The translations under genes were made by a program, and so were the position numbers. From Syncephalis fuscata (lineage: Eukaryota; Zoopagomycota; Zoopagomycetes; Zoopagales; Piptocephalidaceae), in contig JAHLTZ010000046.1 of the NCBI GenBank assembly GCA_025786725.1, positions 1 to 64,000 of the forward strand: a stretch of 64,000 nucleotides of DNA. Reading direction: 5' to 3'. Each line of letters opens with the position of its first letter. The stretch's first letter is position 1. The notes under the pieces are model-generated. The model had not been told where the DNA came from. It saw only the letters and a list, made by a program, of their open reading frames with translations, and searched no databases. Shown here one piece after another: positions 47,857 to 59,705 of the stretch.

Positions 47857-49275
47857 CTACCAACGTTTCTCACAGCTGTAGGTACGTTTAGATGGATCCT
47901 TTGGAATCCAGCCTTGCTTGACTCCTTCCAAGTAGCTCCATTGTGGCTCACGTTCAGTCTTGAAGTTCCAGAAGAACCAGCCTGAACCAGCTTCAAATGC
48001 ATCCATCTGGATTTCAGCATATCGCTTAAGCCATTGACGGTATTCTTTAGTGAAATAGCGTATGTCGCTATCGTTTTTACAAGTGGCACCTGGATGGACA
48101 GGTCCACGAAGATAGGTGCCATCCCAACGAGCTCCGACCAAAAATCCGTTAAGCCATTTGGCACAGTCAGTACGAGCTAGCGACCTTTTGTACAAATAAA
48201 AATTAGCAAATGCATTTACAGACTGTTGTATTTACATAAAATAATACTTACCATTCACCAGTAAATGTATCGACGAATGTTTGAGAACGTGCAACTTCTT
48301 TCTTAAGTTTACAAATGTCGTCCAGATGCTGTTCGTCTGACATTTCAATATGCTCATCATTAAATACTTGGTAACTGTGAAAATCCATAATTAATTTTGT
48401 ATTCTTGTATGGCGTTAGAAACTCCTCCCACTCTCCTAATGTCCTGAATGCATCTTGAATTACTGCATATCGATTTGGATTATTTTGCTGAACAACAGGC
48501 ACGCCCTTACGGTAAAAGTCTTCAATCTTGCCCATATCTAACTTCCATCGGAGCGGTTCATTGACAAGTTCCACCGCAATTACATTAGGGTATTTCTGTT
48601 CATTATACATATTGGTGAGCGTCCCGAGGACATGGAGTGTACGATCAATATTGCTTTGCTTCGATTGCCATCCAATGTCACCTCGCTTTCCGCTATTGTC
48701 AAAGCCATTTTGAGAACCAGGTGCACCGTGCAGATCAATGATAACTTTCATTTTGTATTTGGCGGCCCAGCCAATAGCTTTGGTCATGTACGGAAGATGG
48801 CCTTGGACCCATGGCTCGTCCTGAGCCACATCTACCGCCCAGTAGCCAATGGGAATACGAACTGAGTTGATGCCGGCGGCAGCCAAATCGCGAAAGTCTT
48901 TCTCTGTCACCCAGTTGTCCCAATGGGCGTGCAGTTGACGTTCGGCTTCCTGACGGCCAAGTTTTTCGCAAAATGTCCATTCGTCCGCAGCCTGTTGCTC
49001 CTTTGGACGTGAAACAAATTGCTCAAACAAGCTAGGTGTAATCCCTAAATAGCCCAAGGTAGCATAGTGATATTAGTTAATGCTGTCTATCATAATTAGA
49101 ACTGTAACTTACATGGTTCAAGCACCAACCAGCCACCAAGGTTTACACCGCGTAACTTATCATTTCCAAACTGAGATTTTGAAACACCAAAGTTAGCGGC
49201 AGAATTTACAGCATCTGCGGTCACGGCACCGATCAACAATGCGACGGCAGACAAGACTTTAAAGTGGTGTAGCAT
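47857..49275 (-). CDS. Secreted GH5 exo-beta-1,3-glucanase, copy 2 (427 aa, 3 exons)
   Basis: Paralogue of the gene at 38329-39677. Exons: 49275-49113, 49044-48252, 48184-47857. Both introns sit at the same codons, and the middle exon is exactly 793 nt in both genes. The signal peptide (MLHHFKVLSAVALLIGAVTA) is followed by a longer linker (NSAANFGVSKSQFGNDK) before LRGVNLGGWLVLEPW. Catalytic marks: ELVNEPLRW (acid/base Glu) and TFTGEWS (nucleophile Glu). Other hallmarks are VRIPIGYWAVD, HGAPGSQNGFDNSGK and GWFFWNFKTE. The C-terminus is slightly longer and basic (KRW). All reading frames are intact, in contrast to the neighbouring broken acyltransferase copy. Confidence 0.95.
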
Positions 49276-51439
49276 TGTGTAATAATTTATAATACGTATA
49301 ATAGAGTGTCAGATAATATAATCAAAATACTAGTAAAATTTAGATAAATTAACTGGCAAATTTAGAAAAGATACTACCCAATAACGCTAGTGATGCAAAA
49401 TGGTGTAGAGCGGATAAGGTGATTAGTTTAAATTAAACATGAAATCCATGGTTTTTTATATCAGATTCTAGCATGACGGCTTGTAGAATTGTATAGCATT
49501 GCGTGCTGAATTTTTAACCAGAATTGTGCCAAACCAGTTAGGTTCCTCGGGCTGTGCAACAACACAGGCCTAGAACCAATGCTCAGCAGCATGAATTTCT
49601 ATTGTGCTTGTTTTCCTCAATAGTTTTGGTGTTTCATAAACCGGAATAATGATACCTTTCTGTTAGTCTAATAAGATTAATGATGATATGTCGACGCTGA
49701 AATCACGTGTAAAGTAGTTGATATTTGCTCTATAGTCAAGTAGTATAATAATTGGATTTGTTACAATGCTTCCATAAAGATAGAGCCGACAAATATAGTA
49801 ATGTTTTAACAATAAAATAATATCAAGTGATTGCCATTAATGCAATTGATTTTATTAGATAATAATTTAACTTTACATGCAAATAAAAGCCGAACAACCA
49901 AGTCCAGTAGTTTCTGTAGATATTTGTTGAAACCAGGATTATTGAATACTAGTGTAGTACATATGTAAAACAGCTCGTGTGCGGCTATGGATTAATAGTA
50001 TTAAAAGTCCAATAACCAAATACTATGAGGATTTTTGGCGGATAAGGCGAATACCAGAACAGGAGCTAAGGCGGGGAGTGTACAATTTCTAAGTTGGATG
50101 TCAGGTTGCAGCGTAAGGGCAGCCTGTTGATTCGCACACTTACCGGTTATTACAAAAACGAAAATAATCATTAGTGCTACCGAGAAACTAAAAAGCAGCA
50201 ATGCAAGCAAAATAAAAATTGTTTTTCTTGATAAGTGTGCTAAACGTTATACAATTTATGCTAACTTGAGCAACAATAAACATATGTGGTCAGTGCCGTA
50301 TGACAAATAAATATAATAATAGGTCGTGTAAATAACACGAGGTGTATCATACAAATCCGAACTGTTGTTGCCTTAACTTAACGGAGCTGTAGTATCAGCT
50401 AAAAAACTAAACTAGTGTAGGCTATTGGTAGTATTTGATAGCTGAAGTATATCCAATGTTGTTCGTAAGAGTATAGTATAGAATTATTGCTGTTATAACT
50501 AATAAGCATAGCATGAGCATTAGGTTCAACTGTAGTAATTTTGTTTATTATTCATTACTGAACAACAATGTGCTTATCCGTAGTGCGTATGCATTTTCAC
50601 GCACGACTATCGTTGTCCGGTATTAAACAAGGCTTTGCGCGAAAATGTCTTATTGGTGAGTGGTGAAACATGTGATAGCAGCATATGTACAAATATGCGA
50701 CTGCCTTGTGTCTTTACCAGCAGTATCGAAATAATGTATAATTGTTTTTTCTATTATTTATTTAGAATTTGTAGCGTGATTTGCTTCCTCATTCGGTATT
50801 TGCATTGTTCGATAGCAAGGCAAAACCATTTTGTTGTTATCTTTTGATAAATATCAACACGATGGTGTAATTATGAATGTTTCCACGTGAATAACCAGAA
50901 AATATGATATAAGCTACTTATAGATTAACTAACTGAATACAGCTAGATAGCAATTGTCATTCGACTGCTATAAAACGCACGTTATTCCTTAAATAGTTTA
51001 GATTCAATAATTTTTCGGTGAAAATGGAATAGCTGTTATAGATAAGAAAACAGGATTAATAAACAAGTTAAATTTTTTAGCCATTAGTTTATCATGCATC
51101 CTATTGCCACTTGATATTGTTATGAGCAAATAGGCAATAAAAGTGCCATTTCAAACAATGTAAAATATACCATATGCATACGAAGATATACAATTAGTAT
51201 AACATGCAAATATCCAAATCCGCTTTTGAACTTGAAATAGCAAAAGCGGAAGGTGCAAAATGCGGCCTCTAACTATTTTAAACCACAAAGAGAGCTACTA
51301 AATATGATTATAATGCATTTAAAATACATTTTAATTATTTCTATAGATTGCAAATATTTTTTGCCAATTTTGTTTGTTTTTTCGCTGTTAGGACCATAAT
51401 TTATTTATTGGATATCAACTCCAGCAGCAATTCTATACA
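49276..51439. other. Long intergenic region with a possible small membrane-protein remnant
   Basis: About 2.2 kb without a convincing gene. On minus at about 50230-50160 a hydrophobic stretch (SRKTIFILLALLLFSFSVA, then LMIIFVFVIT) ends at a good GTAAGT donor. It could be the membrane exon of a lost or unrecognised gene, but no partner exon was found. A 70-codon plus-strand frame at 50635-50847 looks random. The rest is AT-rich. Confidence 0.4.
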
Positions 51440-53400
51440 ATGCGTAATCATATAAGTTTCGTATTAGCCGTAGTACTTTTAACGCCATGTACCCATGGCC
51501 AAGAAAGTAATAATCTTTTAAAATTTATTCCACATGATCCACGAGGCAGCGCACTTGATTTTAAACTTGTTGCGGCCACTAACCAGCCACACTACTACTC
51601 AAGCGGTACTCATAGAATAGTTAAACCACCCAATAATTATGAAGTGACTGGTATTGACTTACTGCATTCGGAATACAACTTAGCTGGAAAAGATGTAAAA
51701 ATTGGTATCATTGATAGTGGCATTAGCTACAGCCATGATGCATTTAAAAAACACTTTCCAAGCACATCTAAAACGGCTTATTCTTTTGACTTTGTTGGAG
51801 ATTATTATGATGGTACAAACGTCCCACCTTCAAGTGGCTATTCTGTCATGGATTGTAAGGGAAGCGGTACCAATATTGCCGGAATCATTGGTGGGTTAAC
51901 AAAAACATTTTCTGGCATTGCGCCACAAGCCACCTTGGGCATTTATCGTGTATTTGGATGCAAAGGAACGACCGAAGCTAAATACGTTTTGAAGGCACTG
52001 AACAAGGCAGTAGAGCATGGTATGAATATTATTGTTTTACCTACCATCGTGGACACGAATGATTCCATCAAAGAGTTAAAAAGAGCTATCGACAAGGCAG
52101 CTAAGAATAATGTTATTATTATTGCACCTACGTTAAGCAGTAGCCATAATGTTCAGAATCAACATGCTATATCCCTAGCTGGTTCATCGGTTATTTCTGT
52201 TGGTGGAGTAGAAATACCCAACTACATTGCCCATTGGTTTTGGCTTAATGGATCATCTAGAACTCGTATTTTGTATCAACATTATTGCAACTATATGAAA
52301 GTAGATACAGGCAAAGCAAAAGTAGAACTGGTTAACGTTGTACTATTTCAAGGCAAATGCATTATACAGGGCGACATAAGCGGCAATGTGCTTTTAGTAA
52401 TGAATTTGCAATGCTCAGATAAATTTTTAGCAATGTTTGCCAAAACGCACAATGCCAAAGGTATTGTTATGCCCATTATGGACAGTCACCAATTCGCATG
52501 TTTAGAAAAAAACATGTATGCGAAGTGCCTATATTTAGCATTACCATGGAAGATGCACTGCTTATTAAACAACATATTCAAGGAAATGCGAATACTCAAC
52601 TCGAGTTTTTAGAAGAAACTGGTCAAGTAAATGAAGCAGACAAAGTACGCATCAATACACAATACAAGCAACAGATTAGAGAAAGCATTTTTTTGAGTCC
52701 AGAGTTTATGGCACCTGGCATCAATTTATTTACAACCTTTCCATATAGCAGTCAAAGCTACGGATATGATAGTAGTCCATCTGCTCCTGTTGCCTATACC
52801 GCTGGTGTAGTCGCCTTAATACTCGATATGTATCGTGATATGAAACTAGATGTTTGGGTCATTAATTCATTGCTGCAAAATACAGCTCGCCCCATCAGTT
52901 CAACCTTAGATGGTGTTCTAGAATCGGTGCTTTATCAAGGGGCTGGTATGATTAATGCCTATAGCGCAACTCATGCTACATTTACGGTAAAACCATCGGT
53001 GATAAGGCTATCGGAAAAATTGGAGTTGATAAACGGGCTATATCACCATTTAGTACAACCAATTACTATTCATAATACTAAATATGAGAGTCAGAAATAC
53101 CGGATATTTCATCGTGCGGCAGCTACAATTTGCAACAGCGACACTACATGCAGTAATTTCGACCCAAGCCAGTATAAATCCTATGCTGCTATTGTCGGAT
53201 TTAGTCAAGAGATTGTCGAAGTACCTGCCAAACAAAAAGTTATTGTATATGTCAATGTCATCCAACCGCTTTCCTTACCAAGTACTCAAAACTGGCTATA
53301 TTCCGGCTACATAGTAGTTGATCCATATCTAATAGAATCGAAAACACCTTCAAACTATGCCATGCATATTCCCTACGTGGGCTTAAAACCATCCCATTAA
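51440..53400 (+). CDS. Secreted subtilase-like protein with PA domain, catalytic His missing, one frameshift
   Basis: ATG at 51440 starts a signal peptide (MRNHISFVLAVVLLTPCTHG). The S8 fold is clear: KIGIIDSGISYSHDAF carries the catalytic Asp (Asp92). GSGTNIAGIIGG stands where GHGTHVAGIIGG is expected, so the catalytic His is Ser142. The oxyanion Asn region reads IIIAPTLSSS instead of an AGN motif. A protease-associated insert follows (LVNVVLFQGKCIIQGDI to VPIFSITMEDALLI). The Ser region SSPSAPVAYTAGVVALILD keeps the Ser in an unusual context. A long C-terminal Fn3-like part ends at 53400. Frame changes in the seven-A run at 52506-52512, where one more A would join both halves (~653 aa). The fold is certain and proteolytic activity is doubtful. 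The frameshift may be a sequence error, but the active-site changes cannot be. Confidence 0.8.
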
Positions 53401-53747
53401 AAACAATGCTATTAGTAATTATTTACGATTGAATTTTACTAATATCGAAATAGCTTATCATCTAGTTCTTTTCACTATTACGCATTTTACAAAAAAGTAT
53501 AATAATTAAATTCATTTATATAATCATTGCTATTTTTCACTTTTACGTAATATAAATAAATAACTGAATAATTACTACTAAATAATTGATAAACATTCTC
53601 AAAATGCTCTTAATAAACAATATATATGTATATATGTATATAATATTAAGTAATAAATGGTACTTTAATTCACCATAAATAATCAAGTAGTACAGAATAA
53701 ATCAAGTTACGCTTTGCAAGATCATCAAATTTGAAACTACAATCCAT
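53401..53747. other. 3' spacer between convergent genes
   Basis: About 350 bp of very AT-rich DNA between the subtilase stop and the primase stop, with a (tatatg)n-like stretch at about 53621-53642. Both polyadenylation sites must lie here. No gene was seen. Confidence 0.5.
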
Positions 53748-55717
53748 TTAAAACTCCATATCATCTAATAACAATTATAATTAAATCTGTTTTAATCATA
53801 TCTTACTACTTACCTTGGTTCTGTTTTACTTCATCTTTAACCACTTGATTAACAAAGCTTTTAAACGACTGTATATATGGCTTTAACGAAGTCTTTTCCA
53901 TATCTAATTACCGATAACTGTAAGCAATAGTAGCTACATCCATCTATTTATTACTACTTGCCTAATACTTTTCTTCGAGTAGAGCCGTTATTATCGTTCA
54001 CTTGCTGATCTTTGGCTACTTGTGCATCATATGCATTAATCTCGTTAATTAAATCATCAACAGTTGGCACTGTTAATGGATTAAATTGCTCGCATATTTC
54101 TGGATTAATCGGTACACATACGCGTCCTAAATAATCACTTATTAACAAACCATCCATAAATTTCCATTAAAACACTTACCAGTTTTAGGATGAACACAAA
54201 ATGGACTTTTAAGCAAGTGATTTAACTGAGCTGTAACTTTATCATCAAGTCGTGGATACATATATTGGAACATAATATCCCGTGCTAAATTACTTGGATA
54301 TAAACGTTTACCACGCTAATTAATGTTAGATTAATGTTATAATAACCATAACAACTAAAATAAACTACTTACCATATTAGGTGGATTATCCAGTAATTTA
54401 CGTAACGATTGCCATCTTTCTACAGAGTCTTGTGTGCTATTATCGGTCCATTGCTTATTTAATGTTTGCCGAATACCTATATTCCTATTAGATCAATCTG
54501 ATAGTTATTGTTTCTACAGCCATTACCGTCATCACTGATAATATCCAATACTTTTCGCCATTGGCTTGGCTCGCCTAATATATCTTGCTTCTCAAGAACA
54601 CAACTTTCAAAGTTATTCTCTAATACAGCCATCGCTTGTTGAAGTGATGGAGGAAGTACAGCGGGTAAATGGACCTTGCGTGTCTTTTGCATACCACCCT
54701 AGGAATAACAACCACTAGACTTAAACACACTCTAATAAATATAAACATCGACACTTACCTTTACCACTTCAATCCATCCTATAATCGCTTTTCTACCCTC
54801 ATTGTTTAATCGACGTGCCCGTGCATCACACACCCAACAATGGACACCACGTCGACCACTATACACCCACAATAAATGTTTAAATCCAAAATCATCTACT
54901 CAATAATAAGTATCTAAATAAACAACTATTATAATTGCTCTTATTACCTCTTAATGCTCTATCAATTATTTTAATAGCAATAGTCATAAAATCCCAACAT
55001 TTAAGACAAATATTGCCACCACTATTATAAATAATAAATATATATATATATATCTTCGTTGTACTATAGATTATTTACCTGCAACATGTACGTATATCGT
55101 CATAATCTGTCATATCAATATCGAATACCAATTCTTTTTCCAATGGTTGAAATGCACCTTGTCGTAATGTTTTCTTATCTTTAGGCTATTACATTATATT
55201 ATATTATATTATATTAGTGTTACTGTTATTTATAACTTTTAATAAATACCTTCGCGTTGTAGATGGCACCAATATCAATCTTGACCGGACACATACGTAA
55301 CAGTTCGGTGCGTAGGTCGTCCACGTCTTTAAATGACTGGTAGCGGACATAGACGTCGTTTTGAAGTGTAAAACTGAATTCACGGTTTTGAAACGTGGGT
55401 CCAGAGACTATATACACATATAAATATGTAAATATACATACTTATAAATACACAACGTATTTGTCCATATTACTTACTTGGACCGTAATTAAGCCATTGA
55501 AAATACTGTTTATAAGGAAATAGACGTTGATAGTAGGCGCGTAATAATAGTACTAGACTATCTTGCTGTAGTTCTTTTCGTTCACTAGTGGTCTGTGTCA
55601 ACACTCGCTAATAACTATACATTGAAGCAATACTTACGCCATCTCAAAGGCTGCCGCTGCCGCTTCAATCTCTCGCTGGCTTACACCGTCCAGTTGCATT
55701 TCAGTATCGGGTATCAT
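53748..55717 (-). CDS. PRI1: DNA primase small (catalytic) subunit, 12 exons, ~449 aa
   Basis: Makes RNA primers in the DNA polymerase alpha-primase complex in the nucleus. Exons: 55717-55638, 55584-55478, 55407-55250, 55185-55079, 55021-54948, 54898-54759, 54698-54527, 54476-54373, 54315-54180, 54126-53962, 53903-53814, 53764-53748. Together they give 450 codons in one frame. Family marks: [58 protein letters not shown] (the two catalytic Asp), ICLKCW (zinc site), [28 protein letters not shown] and VCVPINPE. The second exon's acceptor is the least certain. Intron 53961-53904 has a GC donor, supported because its removal leads into [13 protein letters not shown]. The gene diverges from mS23, with 130 bp between start codons. 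Confidence 0.93.
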
Positions 55718-55847
55718 ACTGGCTAGTAGTATGTTAATGTCGACGCGGTTGAAATGGAAAAAAAGAAGCAAGGAAAAATAACACCACTCGTGTCTTTTTC
55801 TCTCCGCCACCACCACCATATTCATACTACATATATCTATTGGATCA
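55718..55847. promoter_or_regulatory. Shared divergent promoter of PRI1 and mS23
   Basis: Only 130 bp separate the two start codons, so both promoters and 5' leaders must overlap here. It contains ggaaaaaaagaagcaaggaa-type purine-rich sequence and a ccaccaccacc tract. No defined binding site can be named. Confidence 0.55.
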
Positions 55848-56705
55848 ATGACACACAAAGCAGCGCCTTCAAAGGTAGCGCATACGGTGTCGCGTTTATT
55901 ACAAGCGCGTATTCTGAAAAAGAACCTGTATGGCTACGTGCTGTACAGCGTCACCCGCCCGGTCCATCGCTTATTCGTGCTTCTCAGGCTGACACGCGTG
56001 GTGCACAGCCATTCGAAGAGGCAGCGGAGGAGAGTGGCCGTGGCGATCCAGCATTGATCAGTAGACAGCGCCTTGACTCGGCACTTAGTCGTCAACGAAA
56101 AACAAAGAAATATACACCGGTACGGCCACCGGTGATTGTTTATCCAGAGGATGCATTGCGACGACGATTCTACAAAGAACACCCTTATGAACTAAGTAGA
56201 CCACGCCTACTACTTGAATGGGATGGCCATAATCGACGCGATTGGACCCACCTCTGCCAAGAGGGAGAAAGTCCCACCGGTGAACAGTAAGTAGCTGTGT
56301 GGTGTGTGTGTGTGTGTGTGTATGCATATATTTAACTATCATGTTAATTATGGTTGGTTAATTGATTATAGTGTGGTGCAATATCAATTGTATCTTATGT
56401 CAACGGGTCTGCCAGAACAACAAGCTTATGCCGAGGCCACATCGGAATTCTATGCTATTCGGGCCCGTGAAGATACGGAACGACGATTGGCACAACTTGA
56501 AGCGCAACACTTTGGTGCCGTGCCTATTAAGAGTGCACTGGCCATCGGTATTGAAAAGGAAGAGGCAGCACTGGCCAACAGCCGTGAAGTATTAAGAGTT
56601 CGACAAGAAATGTAAGTAGTAACAGTAGTAACAGTATTTACTTATTAATATTATTTATTCTGTAGGCGAATAATGCAAAATGCCGCGGCAGAACAACCCA
56701 TATAA
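55848..56705 (+). CDS. RSM25: Mitochondrial small ribosomal subunit protein mS23 (Rsm25 type), one base missing in exon 1
   Basis: Component of the mitochondrial ribosome small subunit. Exons: 55848-56286, 56372-56611, 56666-56705. The start region APSKVAHTVSRLLQARILK and the core YPEDALRRRFYKEHPYELSR followed by PRLLLEWDG are diagnostic for mS23/Rsm25. After ARILK the frame slips in the five-A run at 55917-55921. One more A gives LKKEPVWLRAV and the conserved continuation. A sequence error is the likeliest cause. The C-terminal part is rich in Ala/Glu/Arg and probably helical, ending AAAEQPI. The stop is 123 bp from the convergent TM9SF stop. The start at 55848 is chosen from homology. An upstream ATG at 55754 lies in another frame. 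Confidence 0.85.
56299..56321 (+). repeat. (GT)n microsatellite inside an mS23 intron
   Basis: About eleven GT dinucleotides with one interruption, inside the 85 nt first intron of mS23, right after the donor. A similar (AC)n run lies at about 59602-59619 between TM9SF and ATP14. Confidence 0.9.
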
Positions 56706-56828
56706 ACAGCTTAATGATTCATTATTAATATAAATATATATTATATATTATATATATTATTTATGGCTATCATGTTAAATTATGACCAATATTAATGTTC
56801 CAACCACTACCACTATTCTTGTCATCTA

Positions 56829-59367
56829 CTAATCCATTTTAACATTACGGTAGATACGATAAACGAACCAACTTGACAATAAATAGCCAAGTGAACCTTG
56901 AGATGGTTGGTTAAAATATGTTATACATATATTTCTATAAAAAAGATCTACTTACCTAGTGCAACAAATAAAGCACCACAACCAATGGTCATATTGGCAA
57001 AATACAGGCTAGTTTGAAATAGACCGGTCATTCTATAAGCCAAAACCATTAATCTATCTATCTATGTCACACATTTATACATACTTTGTATTAGCAAAGA
57101 AAAAGTAGATAATATACAAATAGATGTAAAAGGCCACCGAGCCACCAGCCAAAAACGATCTCCAATGCCTAATTATTCGTGTGAGTAAACATATATACCA
57201 TTCAATAGATATAATCTACATACCATCGATGTTCTTCAGCATTTAACAGATGATAGGTAGATAGAACGGCAATACTGGAGGTTAAACAAGCCAGTAAACA
57301 TAAAGCCATTAAAGTAAATCCATAGATGTAAAATGTACTAAATGACCAGAATGATACTAGAATGTAGTACATGCCTGTAAAGATAGAACAGAATGGCAAG
57401 AATCCTGTCAATATAACCATAAACACTGGTTCCAAATATCTAATTCATCCATTCATCCATTCATTCATCAATTAATATAGATATAGATAGATGTACGCAT
57501 TACTATTGTTATGTAGTTACTTTGGTGGTTCTGGTACCATACGCGCTACTGGATGCACTCGACAAGGTGGTTCCCAACGACTAGCGTGATTACGTCCAAA
57601 TACCGCACCAAATAGCGATAATGGACAAATAAGAAAAAGCCAAATAGCTACCAACGATAACTAGAACCAATACCATTAATATCTATCGTATATCTGTATA
57701 ATAGCCATTAATGTGTCTATATAACCTACAATAGTGGTAAATGGAATGGCCCGTGTACTAGAGTAGACACTAGCAATTATATTGACCGGTAGAGTAGCAG
57801 ATACAGCAATTGTAGGCCACAAACCCGCTGTTACCATTGTGCACCGAATCCACCTTCGACCTTATACCATATTATATTAATATGACATGACAGGATAGCA
57901 TACTATCCAACCTACCTCCATACATGCGATAATACCGACCACTAATATAACTAGCTATAAAAGATGTCACTGCATAAAGCAGAAGAATGGCTGTAGTCAT
58001 TTCACCAGGTCTATATCATGTATAGGGGTTAAATTCATTACATAATAGAGCCTATTTAAATACGCACGCTTGAAACAAGTGTCCAAATAAATGTAATCCA
58101 ACGACAAGTAATAAAGTGGCAAATAAATGATATCCAGTGCCTAATAATGCGGCAAATAAACACAAATGACGCGGTGGACGGAAAGTGTCACCGTATAATT
58201 GTTTCCATCCATATTCATCACCTAAATCACAATCCTATCATTGTAAATACTTATTAATGGTTTACATTTTATGTTAACTGTGCTGGCCATTACCAAATCA
58301 CCTAGACCCACTTCACGGTCATATCGTATATAATCTTTACGTAGGGCCCGTAGTATGGTTATCGTTGTTAATCCAGTTATAAAAGCAGTAATCAAAATGA
58401 ACACAGAATAGAATACCAATAAATCTATATAAAATAGTCAATGATCAATGTATCATTATTATTATTATAATAATAATAATATGTAGTTACCTGAGGTGAA
58501 AAGAATTCATGGGTGGCATATCGTTCATAACGTATGTAAATGTCTTCTTAGTCGGTATCCATTGAACTGAATACGTAAAATGAATAGATAATGGTGTGGT
58601 CGATGATTGATTTGGTAATTGGATAGGATTACTTGGTTCAAGATACACTTCAATAATTTGATCATTATTATAATAGAAAGTGAAATTTTGATGTGTATAT
58701 ACTAATAGTGATTTATCCATAATTCCATTCTGTTTACCTACAAATGCCCATACTGGTAGTTCATCTATTCAATTATATTAATATTAATGTTGAATATAAT
58801 CTATTAGTCTATACTTACCCACTATTAATTCATACCAATAATTGTGCTCTATAGCAAAACGGAATTTGGCTATTTGGTGATGATCAAGTGTATATTCTTT
58901 ACACAGCGTCTTATTTAATTGATCCTCTAATTAATATATAGATATAGATATAGATATAGATATTAGATATGATTAACCGCTATTACTATTAGATGATTGT
59001 ATTTACGTAGAAATAAAAGACCCATATTGGCATCGACTAGTTCCATGCCTTGTAAGACTTCACCGAGTGATTCATGTTGATACATGACTGATGAAGTTGG
59101 ACGGCAATAAGGTAGCTGATCAAATGCATAGGTTTCTTGTCGATTATCAAAAGGTCCTATCGTATTACGCCAAACAACGACTTGTTCTCCCGGTGAATAC
59201 TGTATATTGTTCGTTACATTATATTGTTAATAAAAAGTACTAGGCTGACCACTAACTCATTACAGGTTACTTACTCGATGACTATGTTCATTTGCCGTAA
59301 CCAGGCTTCCCATAGCCACGATAGCTATCCAAACAGATAGTAATAATAGTAATAGTCGAGTCAACAT
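56829..59367 (-). CDS. TM9SF/nonaspanin (EMP70 family) membrane protein
   Basis: Nine-transmembrane Golgi/endosomal protein of the TMN family. Start at 59367: signal peptide MLTRLLLLLLSVWIAIVAMG. Exon 1 is 59367-59275. Later exons begin at 59199, 58926 and 58764, with further exons down to 56829. Lumenal marks: VWRNTIGPFDNRQETYAFDQ, LPYCRP, SLGEVLQGMEL, FTYSVQWIPT. Membrane half: LRALRKDYIRYD, YGWKQLYGDTFRPPRHLCLF and PVFMVILTGFLPFCSIFTGM. It ends YRIYRNVKMD. The C-terminal Lys-Met-Asp fits the KxD/E motif that retains TM9SF proteins in the Golgi through COPI (family knowledge). The join between the exon ending at about 58491 and the next (from about 58412) does not resolve to one frame in my reading. 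Either a small indel or another splice site is involved. Confidence 0.88.
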
Positions 59368-59705
59368 TATTGTAACGCTAGAGCCATACTGCATAGCAAA
59401 TTTAAAGAAGAACAGTGATAGTGATACTGTTACTATAAGCCATTAGAGCTATCGATACTGGTAGTTATTTGATAGTTTCTAGTCCAAGAATAGAACTGCC
59501 AATCGGAACTCAGTTCAGTTATAAATGTGTGTTTGTAGTAATTAATATAATTATAATTATAGATATTGATAGTGATGGCGGTAATAGACACTTGTAACTA
59601 CACACACACACACACACTTCCGACTAACAGACTTCTTTCTCTCTTATTTGTTGTTGCAAGTTATTGTTGAATCCACTAGCGTCTACGCTACTTATTACAA
59701 CTACT
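59368..59705. promoter_or_regulatory. Divergent intergenic region between TM9SF and ATP14
   Basis: 338 bp between the start codons of two divergently transcribed genes. It contains an (AC)n run at about 59602-59619 and a short pyrimidine-rich stretch (ttctttctctctta) about 70 bp before the ATP14 ATG. No TATA box is obvious. Confidence 0.45.

Noticed and set aside
50001-50210. Small membrane protein gene
   Set aside because: The hydrophobic stretch ends at a good splice donor but has no start codon context and no following exon. Noted only as a possible remnant.
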